Source: JANPII01 sp031424915 (GTDB lineage Bacteria; Pseudomonadota; Alphaproteobacteria; Rickettsiales; Midichloriaceae). Taken from it: DNA of 17,636 nt. The notes under the pieces are model-generated. The model had not been told where the DNA came from. It did no database searches and saw nothing but the letters and a program-made list of their open reading frames with translations. Shown here one piece after another: positions 1 through 7,274 of the stretch (its first letter is position 1; every line of letters begins with the position of its first letter). A program made the position numbers and the translations under genes. Location: positions 1-17,636 of the forward strand of contig JANPII010000166.1 of the NCBI GenBank assembly GCA_031424915.1, in the 5' to 3' direction.

Positions 1-2
1 AG

Positions 3-1070
3 ATCATATTTGAGCTAAAACAGCACTACATACTACTACGCGAGAAAACAGAAGGTATACAAAATAGAATAGCCTCTGCCAAGACAGAACTGCAAAAAAC
101 AGAAGGAGTTGAAGTCGAATTCACCTCTTTATCAACTGAAACCCAAGCAACCATCCTAAGCATTAGGGAGTCTCTAAAGAAGATAAAGCTAGCACGGCGT
201 ACTGCACCCGACTCTCCTGATATAACAACCAAGTATTCGGAAAAGATACACCTTAGTAATACCGTGGATGAGATGAGCAATATGGAGTGCACTATTAAAG
301 TACTAAATGCCAGTTTCAAGACTGTGGTACCTAAAATGAAACGGCCAAGTTCTCAATACTTAAGCTATAAGTTTCTCACCCCTCAGTCGAAAGTAGAATA
401 TCAAATCTTGGGGGCAGTTTTAATTGCTTTAGGTATAGCAAGTGCTGCTACTGGAATAAGCCTAGCAACCAATGGGCATGCAACTGCAGCCATCATGGTG
501 GGCACCTCGTCCTTGCCCGTTTTACTAGTCACAGTAGGCAGCTTGGCGGCCGCTTTCGGTATTGCTATAGTTACTAGCACACTAACTGAGAGCCATACAG
601 AAAATAAGGCCATAAGGCTGTGGAACATAGCAGGCAACAGTCTATTATGGGCATTGATAGGGGGAGTTGGTATTGGATATTGCGCTTCTCACATTGGTAT
701 TGGCTCAGTATTAGCCACAAGTTCTTTTAGTGCTGTCGAGAGTATAGCCATTGAAGCTACAATAGCATTTGGTATGTCCTTTGTGTTGTACACAGTGGTA
801 AGGAGTTTATACGAATATACAAAACTTACTGAATATCCAGGTTATAGCTTTTCTAACCATACTCTTCTTCCCACACTTGTAGGGGCTGGAATCTGTAGTC
901 TCTTTGTCGTACCTACCACTTTGGCCGGCCCAGCTTTAAGCATGATTATGGGTAATATAATATGTACAGAGGTCATGATAATGGAAGGCGCTATAGCATT
1001 TGCATTAACAGCTGGGGGGCTAAGTTTGGCCATAATAGCAGAGCATAAAGTGAAGAATGTTGCGTTGTAG
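3..1070 (+). CDS. Polytopic membrane protein, 5' end missing (partial)
   Basis: The reading frame is open from base 3, with no stop up to TAG at 1068-1070, giving 355 visible residues. The first in-frame GTG (264) has no convincing ribosome binding site, and the 87 codons before it read as a plausible soluble stretch (many Glu, Lys, Thr, Gln). I therefore think the gene begins left of the window. From visible residue about 134 onward there are about six hydrophobic Gly/Ala/Ile-rich segments (roughly 134-156, 171-193, 209-229, 247-267, 289-309, 323-345), followed by a short basic tail. I see no known enzymatic motif. The layout (charged helical N-terminal part, multi-membrane C-terminus) resembles the 714-residue protein at 7312-9456, so both could be membrane-inserted secreted proteins; that is inference. 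It converges with ftsY, with one base between the stop codons and no terminator visible there. Confidence 0.72.
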   Translation: MIFELKQHYILLREKTEGIQNRIASAKTELQKTEGVEVEFTSLSTETQATILSIRESLKKIKLARRTAPDSPDITTKYSEKIHLSNTVDEMSNMECTIKVLNASFKTVVPKMKRPSSQYLSYKFLTPQSKVEYQILGAVLIALGIASAATGISLATNGHATAAIMVGTSSLPVLLVTVGSLAAAFGIAIVTSTLTESHTENKAIRLWNIAGNSLLWALIGGVGIGYCASHIGIGSVLATSSFSAVESIAIEATIAFGMSFVLYTVVRSLYEYTKLTEYPGYSFSNHTLLPTLVGAGICSLFVVPTTLAGPALSMIMGNIICTEVMIMEGAIAFALTAGGLSLAIIAEHKVKNVAL

Positions 1071-1071
1071 T

Positions 1072-1980
1072 CTAGCCGCGTAATAATCCTGCAGCAAAGG
1101 CTGTAGGAATGAACTCGCCTAAGTCATCACTGCTTTCGCCACAGCCTATGGCATAAATTGGTAACTTTAGTTTATCTGCAATAGCCACAGTAATACCACC
1201 TTTGGCAGTGCCATCTAGTTTAGTAATAATTAACCCAGTGATCTGTACCATCTGCTGAAAAGAAGTGGCCTGTATCAAGGCATTCTGCCCGATAGTAGCA
1301 TCTAATACCAACACTACCTCATGCGGAGCTTCAGCATCTATCTTTTTCAGTACTCTGCAGATTTTAACCAGCTCTTCCATTAGATTAGCTTTATTATGCA
1401 AACGTCCTGCAGTGTCTATCAGCAATAAATCATAATTCCCCTGCTGTGCTTCAATATAGCCTCGATATGCCACACTTGCTGGATCTGATCCTTCTGCTCC
1501 AACCACTATGGGGCAACCAATACGTTCAGCCCAAATTTGCAGCTGCTCAGTTGCAGCGGCACGAAAAGTATCGCACGCTGCAAGCATAACTTTGCGCCCC
1601 AAAGCTATTTGTTGTGCAGCTAATTTGGCAGCAGTAGTAGTCTTACCGCTACCATTAGTGCCACATAGCAAAATGACTTGAGGGTGGTGAGCAGATATGG
1701 GCAAGGGCTTGGCTAATGGGGTTAACTTCTTAGTGATATAACTGGCAAGCAGGCTTTTTACTTCCTCTTCTGTAATCTCCTTATTAAAACGGTCCCGGGC
1801 TAACTCGGCTACTAAGTCTGCAGCAAGCGAGGCACCCATATCGCTTGCAATTAATAACTCTTCTAAGCTTTCTAATAATTCATTATCGAGCTTCCGGTGT
1901 ACCAAAATTTTGCTTAAACCTGCAGTTAAGGAAGCGGAGGTTTTGCTTAAACCTGCCTTGATTTTATCTAACCATTGCAT
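1072..1980 (-). CDS. ftsY: Signal recognition particle receptor FtsY
   Basis: GTPase that docks ribosome-nascent chain-SRP complexes at the inner membrane and hands them to SecYEG. The 302-residue NG-domain protein shows an N-domain four-helix region (about 1-95) and then the SRP-GTPase motifs: GTNGSGKTTT (107-116), DTFRAAA (137-143), DTAGR (189-193), TKLDG (253-257) and GCGE (279-282). The C-terminus has the family pattern DDLGEFIPTAFAAGLL. The start is the ATG at 1980, preceded by AGGTG; longer in-frame starts would add sequence unlike FtsY. It lacks the long acidic A domain of enterobacterial FtsY, as in many alphaproteobacteria. The first residues (MQWLDKIKAGLSKT) are typical of the amphipathic lipid-binding start. 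It is head-to-head with the NlpC/P60 gene, 11 bp away. Confidence 0.96.
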   Translation of the reverse strand: MQWLDKIKAGLSKTSASLTAGLSKILVHRKLDNELLESLEELLIASDMGASLAADLVAELARDRFNKEITEEEVKSLLASYITKKLTPLAKPLPISAHHPQVILLCGTNGSGKTTTAAKLAAQQIALGRKVMLAACDTFRAAATEQLQIWAERIGCPIVVGAEGSDPASVAYRGYIEAQQGNYDLLLIDTAGRLHNKANLMEELVKICRVLKKIDAEAPHEVVLVLDATIGQNALIQATSFQQMVQITGLIITKLDGTAKGGITVAIADKLKLPIYAIGCGESSDDLGEFIPTAFAAGLLRG

Positions 1981-1991
1981 CGTGCACCTAT

Positions 1992-2507
1992 ATGAAAAAC
2001 AACATGCCTCTACATACATCAGACTCACCCCCAGCGCAAGCCTCATCTGATTTGTATAAGCTGATTATAGCTACAGCCCGCTCCTGGCTAGGCACCCCAT
2101 TTTTGCTACATGGCCGTAGCAAGGATCTAGGTTGCGATTGTATAGGCTTGGTTGTTGGTGTAGCCCGTCAATTACAACTCCAAGATAAACATGGGGTGCA
2201 ACTTTTCCTCTATGATACATTGCAATACAGCATGAAACATCATCAGAAATTGCCGGAACTTTTACCTCTACACTTATATGAATCAGTATTGGATTACGGA
2301 GTGATCGCAGTAATGAGCGCCAATGACCAACACCACCTAGGAATTGTTGGAGATTATGTAACGTCCGGCATCTTCACTTTAATCCACGCTTGTGTAAAGC
2401 GTGGCGCGGTAGTTGAGCACAGGCTAACCTTAGAGATGCAAAAGCATGTGGTAGGGGCTTATTCTTTTATAAGCTCAGAACGTAGTTTTTGCAGGCTGAT
2501 AACATAA
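1992..2507 (+). CDS. NlpC/P60 cysteine peptidase, gene-transfer-agent/phage type
   Basis: Predicted cell-wall peptidase cutting D-Glu-diamino acid bonds in peptidoglycan stem peptides. The fold is marked by ARSWLGTPFLLHGRSKDLGCDC: the catalytic Cys is Cys50 in DCIG, the first His is His115 in HHLGIV, and a third polar residue is His132 in IHACVKRG, followed by VVEHRL. The pattern (GTP near the start, HGR, GCDC, late VEHRL) is that of the phage/GTA tail peptidase subfamily rather than housekeeping NlpC. No signal peptide is visible, which fits a phage-type origin. The start is uncertain: the ATG at 1992 lies 11 bp from the divergent ftsY start with no ribosome binding site, and ATG 2004 or TTG 2052 are alternatives. 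No other tail or GTA genes lie beside it in the window. Confidence 0.85.
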   Translation: MKNNMPLHTSDSPPAQASSDLYKLIIATARSWLGTPFLLHGRSKDLGCDCIGLVVGVARQLQLQDKHGVQLFLYDTLQYSMKHHQKLPELLPLHLYESVLDYGVIAVMSANDQHHLGIVGDYVTSGIFTLIHACVKRGAVVEHRLTLEMQKHVVGAYSFISSERSFCRLIT

Positions 2508-2586
2508 TCTTTATATAATAAAACTTGCCATATAAAGTATAGTAAAGTAGTGTTACCCTGTAATTATAAATAATTTTGGTATTTTT

Positions 2587-3795
2587 ATGCTAAATGATGA
2601 CGCTCCTCCACTTTACGAAGATTTGGGCTATTGTTTCTCAGAATTTAACAAAGGTAATAAACAGCCATTAGAGAACTGGATAAACCAGTCTAATGATGAG
2701 AACACAGTAGTATTTAGATATGCTGCTTTAGGAGGCCATATAGAGGTGCTAAAGTGGTTTGCAGATACTTTCCCTGAGAAGCTGCAGAAAATGAAGCAAG
2801 TTGATGACTACACACCATGGCAGTTTACTGCTTTAGGAGGCCATATAGAGGTGCTAAAGTGGATTGCAGGTGCTCTCCCTGAGGGGATGCAAGGAATGGA
2901 CCGAGCTAATGACTACCCAGCATGGCAATTTACTGCTTTAGGAGGCTCTACACAGGTGCTAGAGCAGCTTAAGCCACTCCCTAAGGAGTTACAAGCTATG
3001 AACAAAGTTGATAAGTACGCAGCATGGCAATTTGCTGCTATAAAAGGCCATATAGAGGTGCTAGAGTGGCTCGCAGCTACTTTCCCTGGGGAGAAGCTGC
3101 AGAAAATGAACCAAGCTTATAACTACGCAGCATGGCGATGCGCTGCTTTAGGAGGCCAGATAGAGGTGCTAGAATGGCTTAAAGGCCACTTCCCGGATGA
3201 ATTGCAAGCTATGAACCAAGCTTATGGATACAAAGCATGGCATAATGCTGCTTTAGACGGCCGTATAGAGGTGCTAGAGTTTCTACTGGAGGTGACACCA
3301 GATGTGTCAGTCCCTCTACAGCAGGCCCATAATACTCTGAGAGAGTTAAAGAAAGACTATTCTAGTTTGTCCCTAACAATACGTGACTATCGAATAAGAT
3401 TGACGGAGGAGTTTGGCTATACAGCAATGGTATATCCTGCACTATATGGTATGCGCCAAGCTATCGCTCCTTTTATGATGACCTGTAAGCAGCCAGTGAA
3501 AGCTTTTTCTCAGTTGAGTCATCAAAACGCTCCTACTGAGCTAGTATACCAAATCTTATTCTATATTGCAGGAAGTTGCCATATTGATAAGCTTCAATTG
3601 ACTCCACAAGGACAAAACGAAGGCATACTAGTATGTCAAGTATTGGTGGACTCCATATCCTCCTCGATCAACACTTCTGGGCCTGTTAAGATAGTAAATC
3701 AAGAGGAGAAATTTCCAGGCAAAGAGAATTTTCTCAAAAGACTTTTGGATACAAAGATAGGCATGGCAAAAGCACAGCCCGAGCAGACTAGATAG
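2587..3795 (+). CDS. Ankyrin-like tandem repeat protein
   Basis: A 402-residue protein whose residues 47-256 are six tandem units of 34-36 residues, each beginning A-L-G-G-H-I-E-V-L-K/E-W and ending with a Tyr/Trp-rich stretch such as NYAAWRCA. The G-H-I-E-V-L core matches the second helix of ankyrin repeats, here in the longer, tryptophan-containing style seen in large ankyrin families of intracellular bacteria and giant viruses. After the repeats come a helical stretch (about 257-330) and a C-terminal region with no recognised motif. No signal peptide or membrane segment is visible. Such proteins bind other proteins, and in Rickettsiales many are secreted into the host; secretion here is inference. 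The ATG at 2587 has no clear Shine-Dalgarno sequence (TTTTGG upstream). Confidence 0.84.
   Translation: MLNDDAPPLYEDLGYCFSEFNKGNKQPLENWINQSNDENTVVFRYAALGGHIEVLKWFADTFPEKLQKMKQVDDYTPWQFTALGGHIEVLKWIAGALPEGMQGMDRANDYPAWQFTALGGSTQVLEQLKPLPKELQAMNKVDKYAAWQFAAIKGHIEVLEWLAATFPGEKLQKMNQAYNYAAWRCAALGGQIEVLEWLKGHFPDELQAMNQAYGYKAWHNAALDGRIEVLEFLLEVTPDVSVPLQQAHNTLRELKKDYSSLSLTIRDYRIRLTEEFGYTAMVYPALYGMRQAIAPFMMTCKQPVKAFSQLSHQNAPTELVYQILFYIAGSCHIDKLQLTPQGQNEGILVCQVLVDSISSSINTSGPVKIVNQEEKFPGKENFLKRLLDTKIGMAKAQPEQTR
2725..3354 (+). repeat. Coding tandem repeat, period about 105 bp
   Basis: Units begin at 2725, 2830, 2935, 3037, 3145 and 3250 (spacing 105, 105, 102, 108, 105 bp), each opening with a GCTTTAGGAGGC-like sequence and then CATATAGAGGTGCTA in most copies. 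The DNA of units 1 and 2 is nearly identical over the opening 30 bases, which suggests recent duplication or gene conversion. The third unit has diverged in its core (STQVLEQL). Confidence 0.85.
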
Positions 3796-3841
3796 CTTTT
3801 ATTCGCAATAATACCTTATATACTGAGCTATGAAATCAGTG

Positions 3842-4156
3842 CTAAGCCTCTTCCGCTGGAGTGCTATCTTCATCAACAGCAGCTGGTGCTTGGTTTTTAC
3901 TAGCATCATCCATAGTTGCTGCAGCCTCCAGCGCGTAAGCACACAACTCCTCAAATGGCACATTGTTCTTCTCAGCAAGTTCCTTCAACTGGGCTAAGCT
4001 ATCCATAATTTCTGCAGGAATAGTGCCGCCACGTTCTTTAGAAAGCCAATCTGCCTGAAAATGTAGGGGGTGATGGTCGGCTTTTGGAGTGCCGATATAG
4101 ACTGTAATTGGCGAAGTGGCGCCACCAAAATTGCATGGTACATTAAATTTTCTCAT
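3842..4156 (-). CDS. DUF2610 family protein
   Basis: A 104-residue protein beginning MRKFNVPCNFGG, with ITVYIGTPKADHHPLHFQADWLSKERGG-type sequence (residues about 17-44) and a helix that includes IMDSLAQLKELAEKNNVPFEELC. I recognise this as the DUF2610 family, small proteins of unknown function conserved in Rickettsiales. The pairing of HHPLHFQ with W-L-S-K-E-R-G-G is its hallmark. The last 20 residues are Ala/Glu/Asp-rich and probably disordered. The ATG at 4156 is preceded by GAGGGG. It stands alone, convergent with the ankyrin-like gene to its left (46 bp gap) and divergent from the His-rich gene to its right. Function is unknown; it is a useful lineage marker. Confidence 0.9.
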   Translation of the reverse strand: MRKFNVPCNFGGATSPITVYIGTPKADHHPLHFQADWLSKERGGTIPAEIMDSLAQLKELAEKNNVPFEELCAYALEAAATMDDASKNQAPAAVDEDSTPAEEA

Positions 4157-4165
4157 ATTCCCCTC

Positions 4166-4194
4166 TTGGTTTTACTGCCCAAATATGGTATAAT
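4166..4194 (+). promoter_or_regulatory. Possible sigma70-type promoter
   Basis: TTGGTT (4166-4171), 17 bp spacer, then a perfect TATAAT (4189-4194) on the plus strand. It would give a leader of about 130 nt to the gene at 4333. The -35 box is poor, so this is a weak call. The rest of the 176-bp intergenic stretch (4157-4332) shows nothing else. Confidence 0.35.
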
Positions 4195-4332
4195 GCGCCC
4201 AAATATTACACTCACTTCTACCTGGTTATATCCTTTATTATAACCTAAAAATACATAGCAGGCAAGAATATACACCGTTAAGTAGTGCCACATTATTACA
4301 ACCTAGACTTGATTGATTTTTAGCAAAAATAT

Positions 4333-5052
4333 ATGTTACAAGCTGTTTTCGGCCTATTGAAGTTCGTAGGCCTCTTCCCTGTTGATATTTTATTAGATAC
4401 ACTACTTTTTAGTACTGTAAGGATAATTAATGCCCATATTGCAAATGGTCTGGCCACTACAATTTTGCATGGGGGTGATAAAGACTTAATTGCCTCTACT
4501 CCGCACCACCATGAACATGAGGGTCACCATCATCATAGTCATGAGAATTCTGATTGGCATCGATTTACAGACTACATAAATCATCATGGCCAATATTTAG
4601 CCCCCGCTATGGGTATTATTGCAATAGATTTACTCACCGCTCCAATTAAAGGCGGACAATTATTGGATGTGGTACACCACTTACCAGTAATTGGCCAGAT
4701 TCACGAATATATAGAGCCATATTTTGGCGTCCCCTTTTTGGATGCCACTTTTGGGGTATACGAAATGGTACACACCGCAATTCACTTAGCTGAATCATTC
4801 ATGCCATATTATAATATGCTAGTACTAGGTAGGAGCTTTGAAGAGGAGATGGAAGAAATACAAGAAGATTTTATTGCAGGCATCAGTATAGCATTTACCC
4901 CGGTACGCATTCTTATGGAATGGCTATATATTGACGAGCTGGTACAATGGGTATATGAAGATGCTACACAAGATACTCTATACTCTGAAGCTAATACGGA
5001 GCTAGTACATGCTCATTTAAATACAGACATGCTTGCGGCGTTTGATCATTAA
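4333..5052 (+). CDS. Histidine-rich protein of unknown function
   Basis: I do not recognise this 239-residue protein. Residues 1-45 are hydrophobic-amphipathic and could be membrane-associating. Residues 58-70 form a histidine cluster (HHHEHEGHHHHSH), and about 22 histidines are spread over the protein, including HH pairs at 84-85 and 115-116. A middle section (90-165) has moderately hydrophobic helices; 168-180 is strongly acidic; the C-terminal part ends with further His and Asp. His-x-Glu clusters of this kind bind transition metals (Ni, Zn, Co) in metallochaperones and transporters, so metal binding or storage is a reasonable guess from composition only. The ATG at 4333 has no evident Shine-Dalgarno sequence. 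The stop is 40 bp before trmD, so it may be co-transcribed with the trmD group. Confidence 0.7.
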   Translation: MLQAVFGLLKFVGLFPVDILLDTLLFSTVRIINAHIANGLATTILHGGDKDLIASTPHHHEHEGHHHHSHENSDWHRFTDYINHHGQYLAPAMGIIAIDLLTAPIKGGQLLDVVHHLPVIGQIHEYIEPYFGVPFLDATFGVYEMVHTAIHLAESFMPYYNMLVLGRSFEEEMEEIQEDFIAGISIAFTPVRILMEWLYIDELVQWVYEDATQDTLYSEANTELVHAHLNTDMLAAFDH

Positions 5053-5092
5053 ATATCAATACAGGCATAAAACATAACAAATAAGCAAGATT

Positions 5093-5815
5093 ATGACTTG
5101 GCAAGCTGAAATTTTAACCCTATTTCCCGAGATTTTCCCCGGTCCTTTAGCCTTATCAGTAGTGGGTAAAGCCCTGGACGAAGGAATATGGTCCTTGCGT
5201 GCTCATGATATACGTAATTTTGCCCAAGATAAACATCGTACCGTGGATGATACCCCCTATGGTGGGGGAGGAGGCATGGTGCTAAAGGCTGATGTAATAG
5301 CAGATGCGATTGATGGGACGTTTATGCAAAACCAACATAATCCCATTATCTATCTGTCTCCACGCGGGGAGCTACTAAACCAAAGGATGGCATATGATCT
5401 AGTAAATATGCATGTAGGGATAAATATTATCTGTGGACGCTTTGAAGGACTTGACGAACGCGTCTTACAAGAGTATAAAGTGCGGCAGGTAAGTGTAGGA
5501 GATTATGTCTTATCTTCTGGTGATATTGCAGCTTTTGTCTTGCTTGATGCCTGTGCACGCTTAGTGCCTGGAGTTCTGGGCGGTCAAAGCTCTCTACTAG
5601 AAGAAAGCTTTGGCGTTGGCACCGCTTATAGTAGGTTGCTGGAATATCCACATTATACCAAGCCTGCCTTATGGCGCGACAAAGAGGTGCCAGAGGTATT
5701 GTTATCAGGTAACCATCAAGCTATTGCAGCTTGGCGGTTAGCGCAAGCTAAAGAGCAAACAAGGCAAACACGTCCCGATTTATGGGACCAATATTTGCAA
5801 GGAGAGAAAAAATGA
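5093..5815 (+). CDS. trmD: tRNA (guanine-N1)-methyltransferase TrmD
   Basis: Transfers methyl from S-adenosylmethionine to N1 of G37 in tRNAs reading CNN codons, which prevents frameshifting. The 240-residue protein has all the SPOUT trefoil-knot landmarks: RTVDDTPYGGGGGMV (49-63), SPRGE (89-93), CGRFEGLDER (114-123) and SVGDYVLSSGD (134-144). The C-terminal domain carries EYPHYTKP (184-191) and VPEVLLSGNHQ (199-209). Length and start (MTWQAEILTLFPEIFPG) match the family. Its stop overlaps the rplS start by four bases (ATGA), so the two are translationally coupled. The usual upstream partners rpsP and rimM are absent; a His-rich gene stands there instead. Confidence 0.97.
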   Translation: MTWQAEILTLFPEIFPGPLALSVVGKALDEGIWSLRAHDIRNFAQDKHRTVDDTPYGGGGGMVLKADVIADAIDGTFMQNQHNPIIYLSPRGELLNQRMAYDLVNMHVGINIICGRFEGLDERVLQEYKVRQVSVGDYVLSSGDIAAFVLLDACARLVPGVLGGQSSLLEESFGVGTAYSRLLEYPHYTKPALWRDKEVPEVLLSGNHQAIAAWRLAQAKEQTRQTRPDLWDQYLQGEKK

Positions 5816-6195
5816 ATTTACTACAACAGTATGAGAGCAAGCAAATTGCTAAATTAATGGAAGGGCGCGAGATTCCAGATTTCCGTCCAGGTGATAACAT
5901 ACGTATATCGTTTGAAATTATTGAGGGCACAAGCAGCAGGGTTCAGGCATTTGAAGGGGTATGCATCCGTCGCAAAAGCCGAGATATAGGCTCAACCTTT
6001 ACAGTACGCAAAATCAGCGGCAGTGAAGGCGTGGAACGTACATTTCCACTATATTCCCCTAGAGTTAAAAAAATTGAAGTAATACGTAAAGGTAAAGTGC
6101 GCCGCGCTAAATTATACTATTTGCGTGAGCTACGCGGCAAAGCAGCTCGTATCAAAGAACGTGTTGTTGCCAGGCAACCTAAAAAAGTTACTTAA
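5812..6195 (+). CDS. rplS: 50S ribosomal protein L19
   Basis: Large-subunit protein at the 30S interface. The 127-residue protein has the L19 signature: FRPGDNIRISFEI, then SSRVQAFEGVCIRRKSR, GSTFTVRKIS, GVERTFPLYSPRV and the basic tail with KVRRAKLYYLRELRGKAARIKE. I chose ATG 5812 (MNLLQQYESKQ) because it follows AGGAG at a good distance and matches the family's start. The in-frame upstream extension to 5782 lies inside trmD. Overlaps trmD by four bases; the CADD-like gene follows 21 bp downstream. Confidence 0.97.
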   Translation: MNLLQQYESKQIAKLMEGREIPDFRPGDNIRISFEIIEGTSSRVQAFEGVCIRRKSRDIGSTFTVRKISGSEGVERTFPLYSPRVKKIEVIRKGKVRRAKLYYLRELRGKAARIKERVVARQPKKVT

Positions 6196-6216
6196 TACTA
6201 GACAAAGGAAGGCTAT

Positions 6217-6873
6217 ATGGAAATAATAGAAATTCTAAATCAGCAGTTAGAAGATTATAATCTATTGAGTCACCCCATGTATAAGGCATGGAGTGCTGGT
6301 ACGCTGACTATTCCACAATTGCAGGAATATGCCAAGCAGTACTATCACCATGTAGCCGAGTTCCCACGTTATCTCAGCTTACTGCATTCTAAGTGTAAGA
6401 GTTTGGCACAACGTCAGATATTATTAGCAAACCTAAGAGATGAAGAGGAAGGCGAGGAGAATCATCCAGAGTTATGGCTACGCTTCGCCGAAGGGCTAGG
6501 CATAGCGCGTAGTGAAGTGGCAGAAACTGAATTGTATGAATGTACTCAGCGTCTTATTGATGGGTATCATGAACTAGCCTCCTCCTATGCACGTGGCTTG
6601 GGCGCGCTTTATGCATATGAACGCCAAGTGCCAGAAGTAGCAAAATCTAAGATTGAAGGGCTAGAACGGCATTATGGTATTACTGAAGAACGTGTCTTAC
6701 ATTTTTTCCGCCTACATATAGGTGCTGATGAATGGCATTCCCAGGAGTGTGCTGATCTAATTGCCGCCTTGCCAGAAGAGTCTCAAGAGGAAGCAAGAAT
6801 GGGAGCCATAGCGGGGGCTAAACTATTATGGCAGTTTTTAGATGGTATGCCATTTGACTGCGCTACTGCATAA
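6217..6873 (+). CDS. CADD-family PqqC-like protein (p-aminobenzoate/folate)
   Basis: A 218-residue all-helical protein of the haem-oxygenase/PqqC fold, closest in pattern to Chlamydia CADD, which makes p-aminobenzoate for folate by sacrificing one of its own tyrosines at a di-metal centre. From memory of CADD, the metal ligands map here to Glu76, His83, Glu135, His167, Asp171 and His174. The key residues Tyr27, Tyr141 and Lys152 map to Tyr22 (HPMYKAW), Tyr134 (YAYERQ) and Lys145 (KSKIEGL). All are present, so the protein looks active. LRDEEEGEENHPELW and RLHIGADEWH are the clearest motifs. The ATG at 6217 follows AAAGGAAGG. It is probably co-transcribed with trmD-rplS. Its TAA stop is also the left flank of a TIR element. 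Confidence 0.88.
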   Translation: MEIIEILNQQLEDYNLLSHPMYKAWSAGTLTIPQLQEYAKQYYHHVAEFPRYLSLLHSKCKSLAQRQILLANLRDEEEGEENHPELWLRFAEGLGIARSEVAETELYECTQRLIDGYHELASSYARGLGALYAYERQVPEVAKSKIEGLERHYGITEERVLHFFRLHIGADEWHSQECADLIAALPEESQEEARMGAIAGAKLLWQFLDGMPFDCATA

Positions 6874-6974
6874 TACCAAGTCTTAGCTAAAAGATTACAG
6901 CGTCGCTCCTCGCTCATGTAGATTTTACCACACATCGCTGTTGCTCCTTGTACTGTTTTAGCTGAGAGTTGGTA
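6874..6974. mobile_element. MITE-like element, 101 bp, TACCAA termini
   Basis: Imperfect terminal inverted repeats of about 27 bp: the left end TACCAAGTCTTAGCTAAAA pairs with the right end, whose complement reads TACCAACTCTCAGCTAAAA. Both sides are flanked by TAA (6871-6873 and 6975-6977), which reads as a 3-bp target duplication. The left TAA is the stop codon of the CADD-like gene. No room for a transposase. A second element with the same TACCAA ends and TAA flanks lies at 17266-17426. Confidence 0.6.
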
Positions 6975-6986
6975 TAAGTTATACGT

Positions 6987-7274
6987 TCAATCAATACTTA
7001 AACTAAGGCTTAAAAAGCGCACGCATAGGTATCTGTTCAGCCTCCACCAGGCGTACCTGGCTTTTTTAGTGTTGGTAACAATGCTATTGAAGTGTAAGTG
7101 TTCATAGGTGTGGTCTCTATAAATATGCATTTCATGCCTTGTCGTACCTGCTGCTTGATCGCGGTACCCACTCCCAGGCCTCATTTGTAGCTTATATGGA
7201 CCCAAGCCACGGGGTGACAGTTGCGGTGTGCTATAATATACTTTTGCGGGCCAGCCAGTAACATGAGCTGACAC
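6987..7274 (-). CDS. Doubtful 95-codon ORF in a 334-bp gap
   Basis: The stretch 6978-7311 has no clear gene. This minus-strand frame starts at a GTG directly after an in-frame stop and has no ribosome binding site. Its product is rich in Arg, His, Tyr and Trp (for example HEMHIYRDHTYEHLHF and ARYAWWRLNRY). It matches nothing I recognise. It could be a degraded gene fragment or chance. No tRNA, tmRNA, SRP RNA or RNase P signature is seen in the gap. A short terminator-like hairpin on the plus strand is listed separately. Confidence 0.18.
   Translation of the reverse strand: MSAHVTGWPAKVYYSTPQLSPRGLGPYKLQMRPGSGYRDQAAGTTRHEMHIYRDHTYEHLHFNSIVTNTKKARYAWWRLNRYLCVRFLSLSLSID
7047..7067 (+). terminator. 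Short hairpin plus T-run
   Basis: CCAGG-CGTA-CCTGG followed by C and six T (7062-7067). The stem is only 5 bp but GC-rich with a tight loop. On the plus strand it would end transcripts of the trmD-rplS-CADD group, about 175 bp after the CADD stop. Confidence 0.35.

Noticed and set aside
26..319. Open frame of 97 codons on the minus strand at the left edge
   Set aside because: Antisense to the frame open from base 3 on the plus strand, which continues into a clear membrane protein.
2509..2537. Inverted repeat CTTTATAT / ATATAAAG after the NlpC/P60 gene, considered as a terminator
   Set aside because: Eight AT-only base pairs with a 13-base loop and no T-run; too weak and expected in AT-rich DNA.
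7201..7240. TATAAT at 7232-7237 on the plus strand as a promoter
   Set aside because: No -35 box at 16-18 bp spacing and no plus-strand gene downstream.
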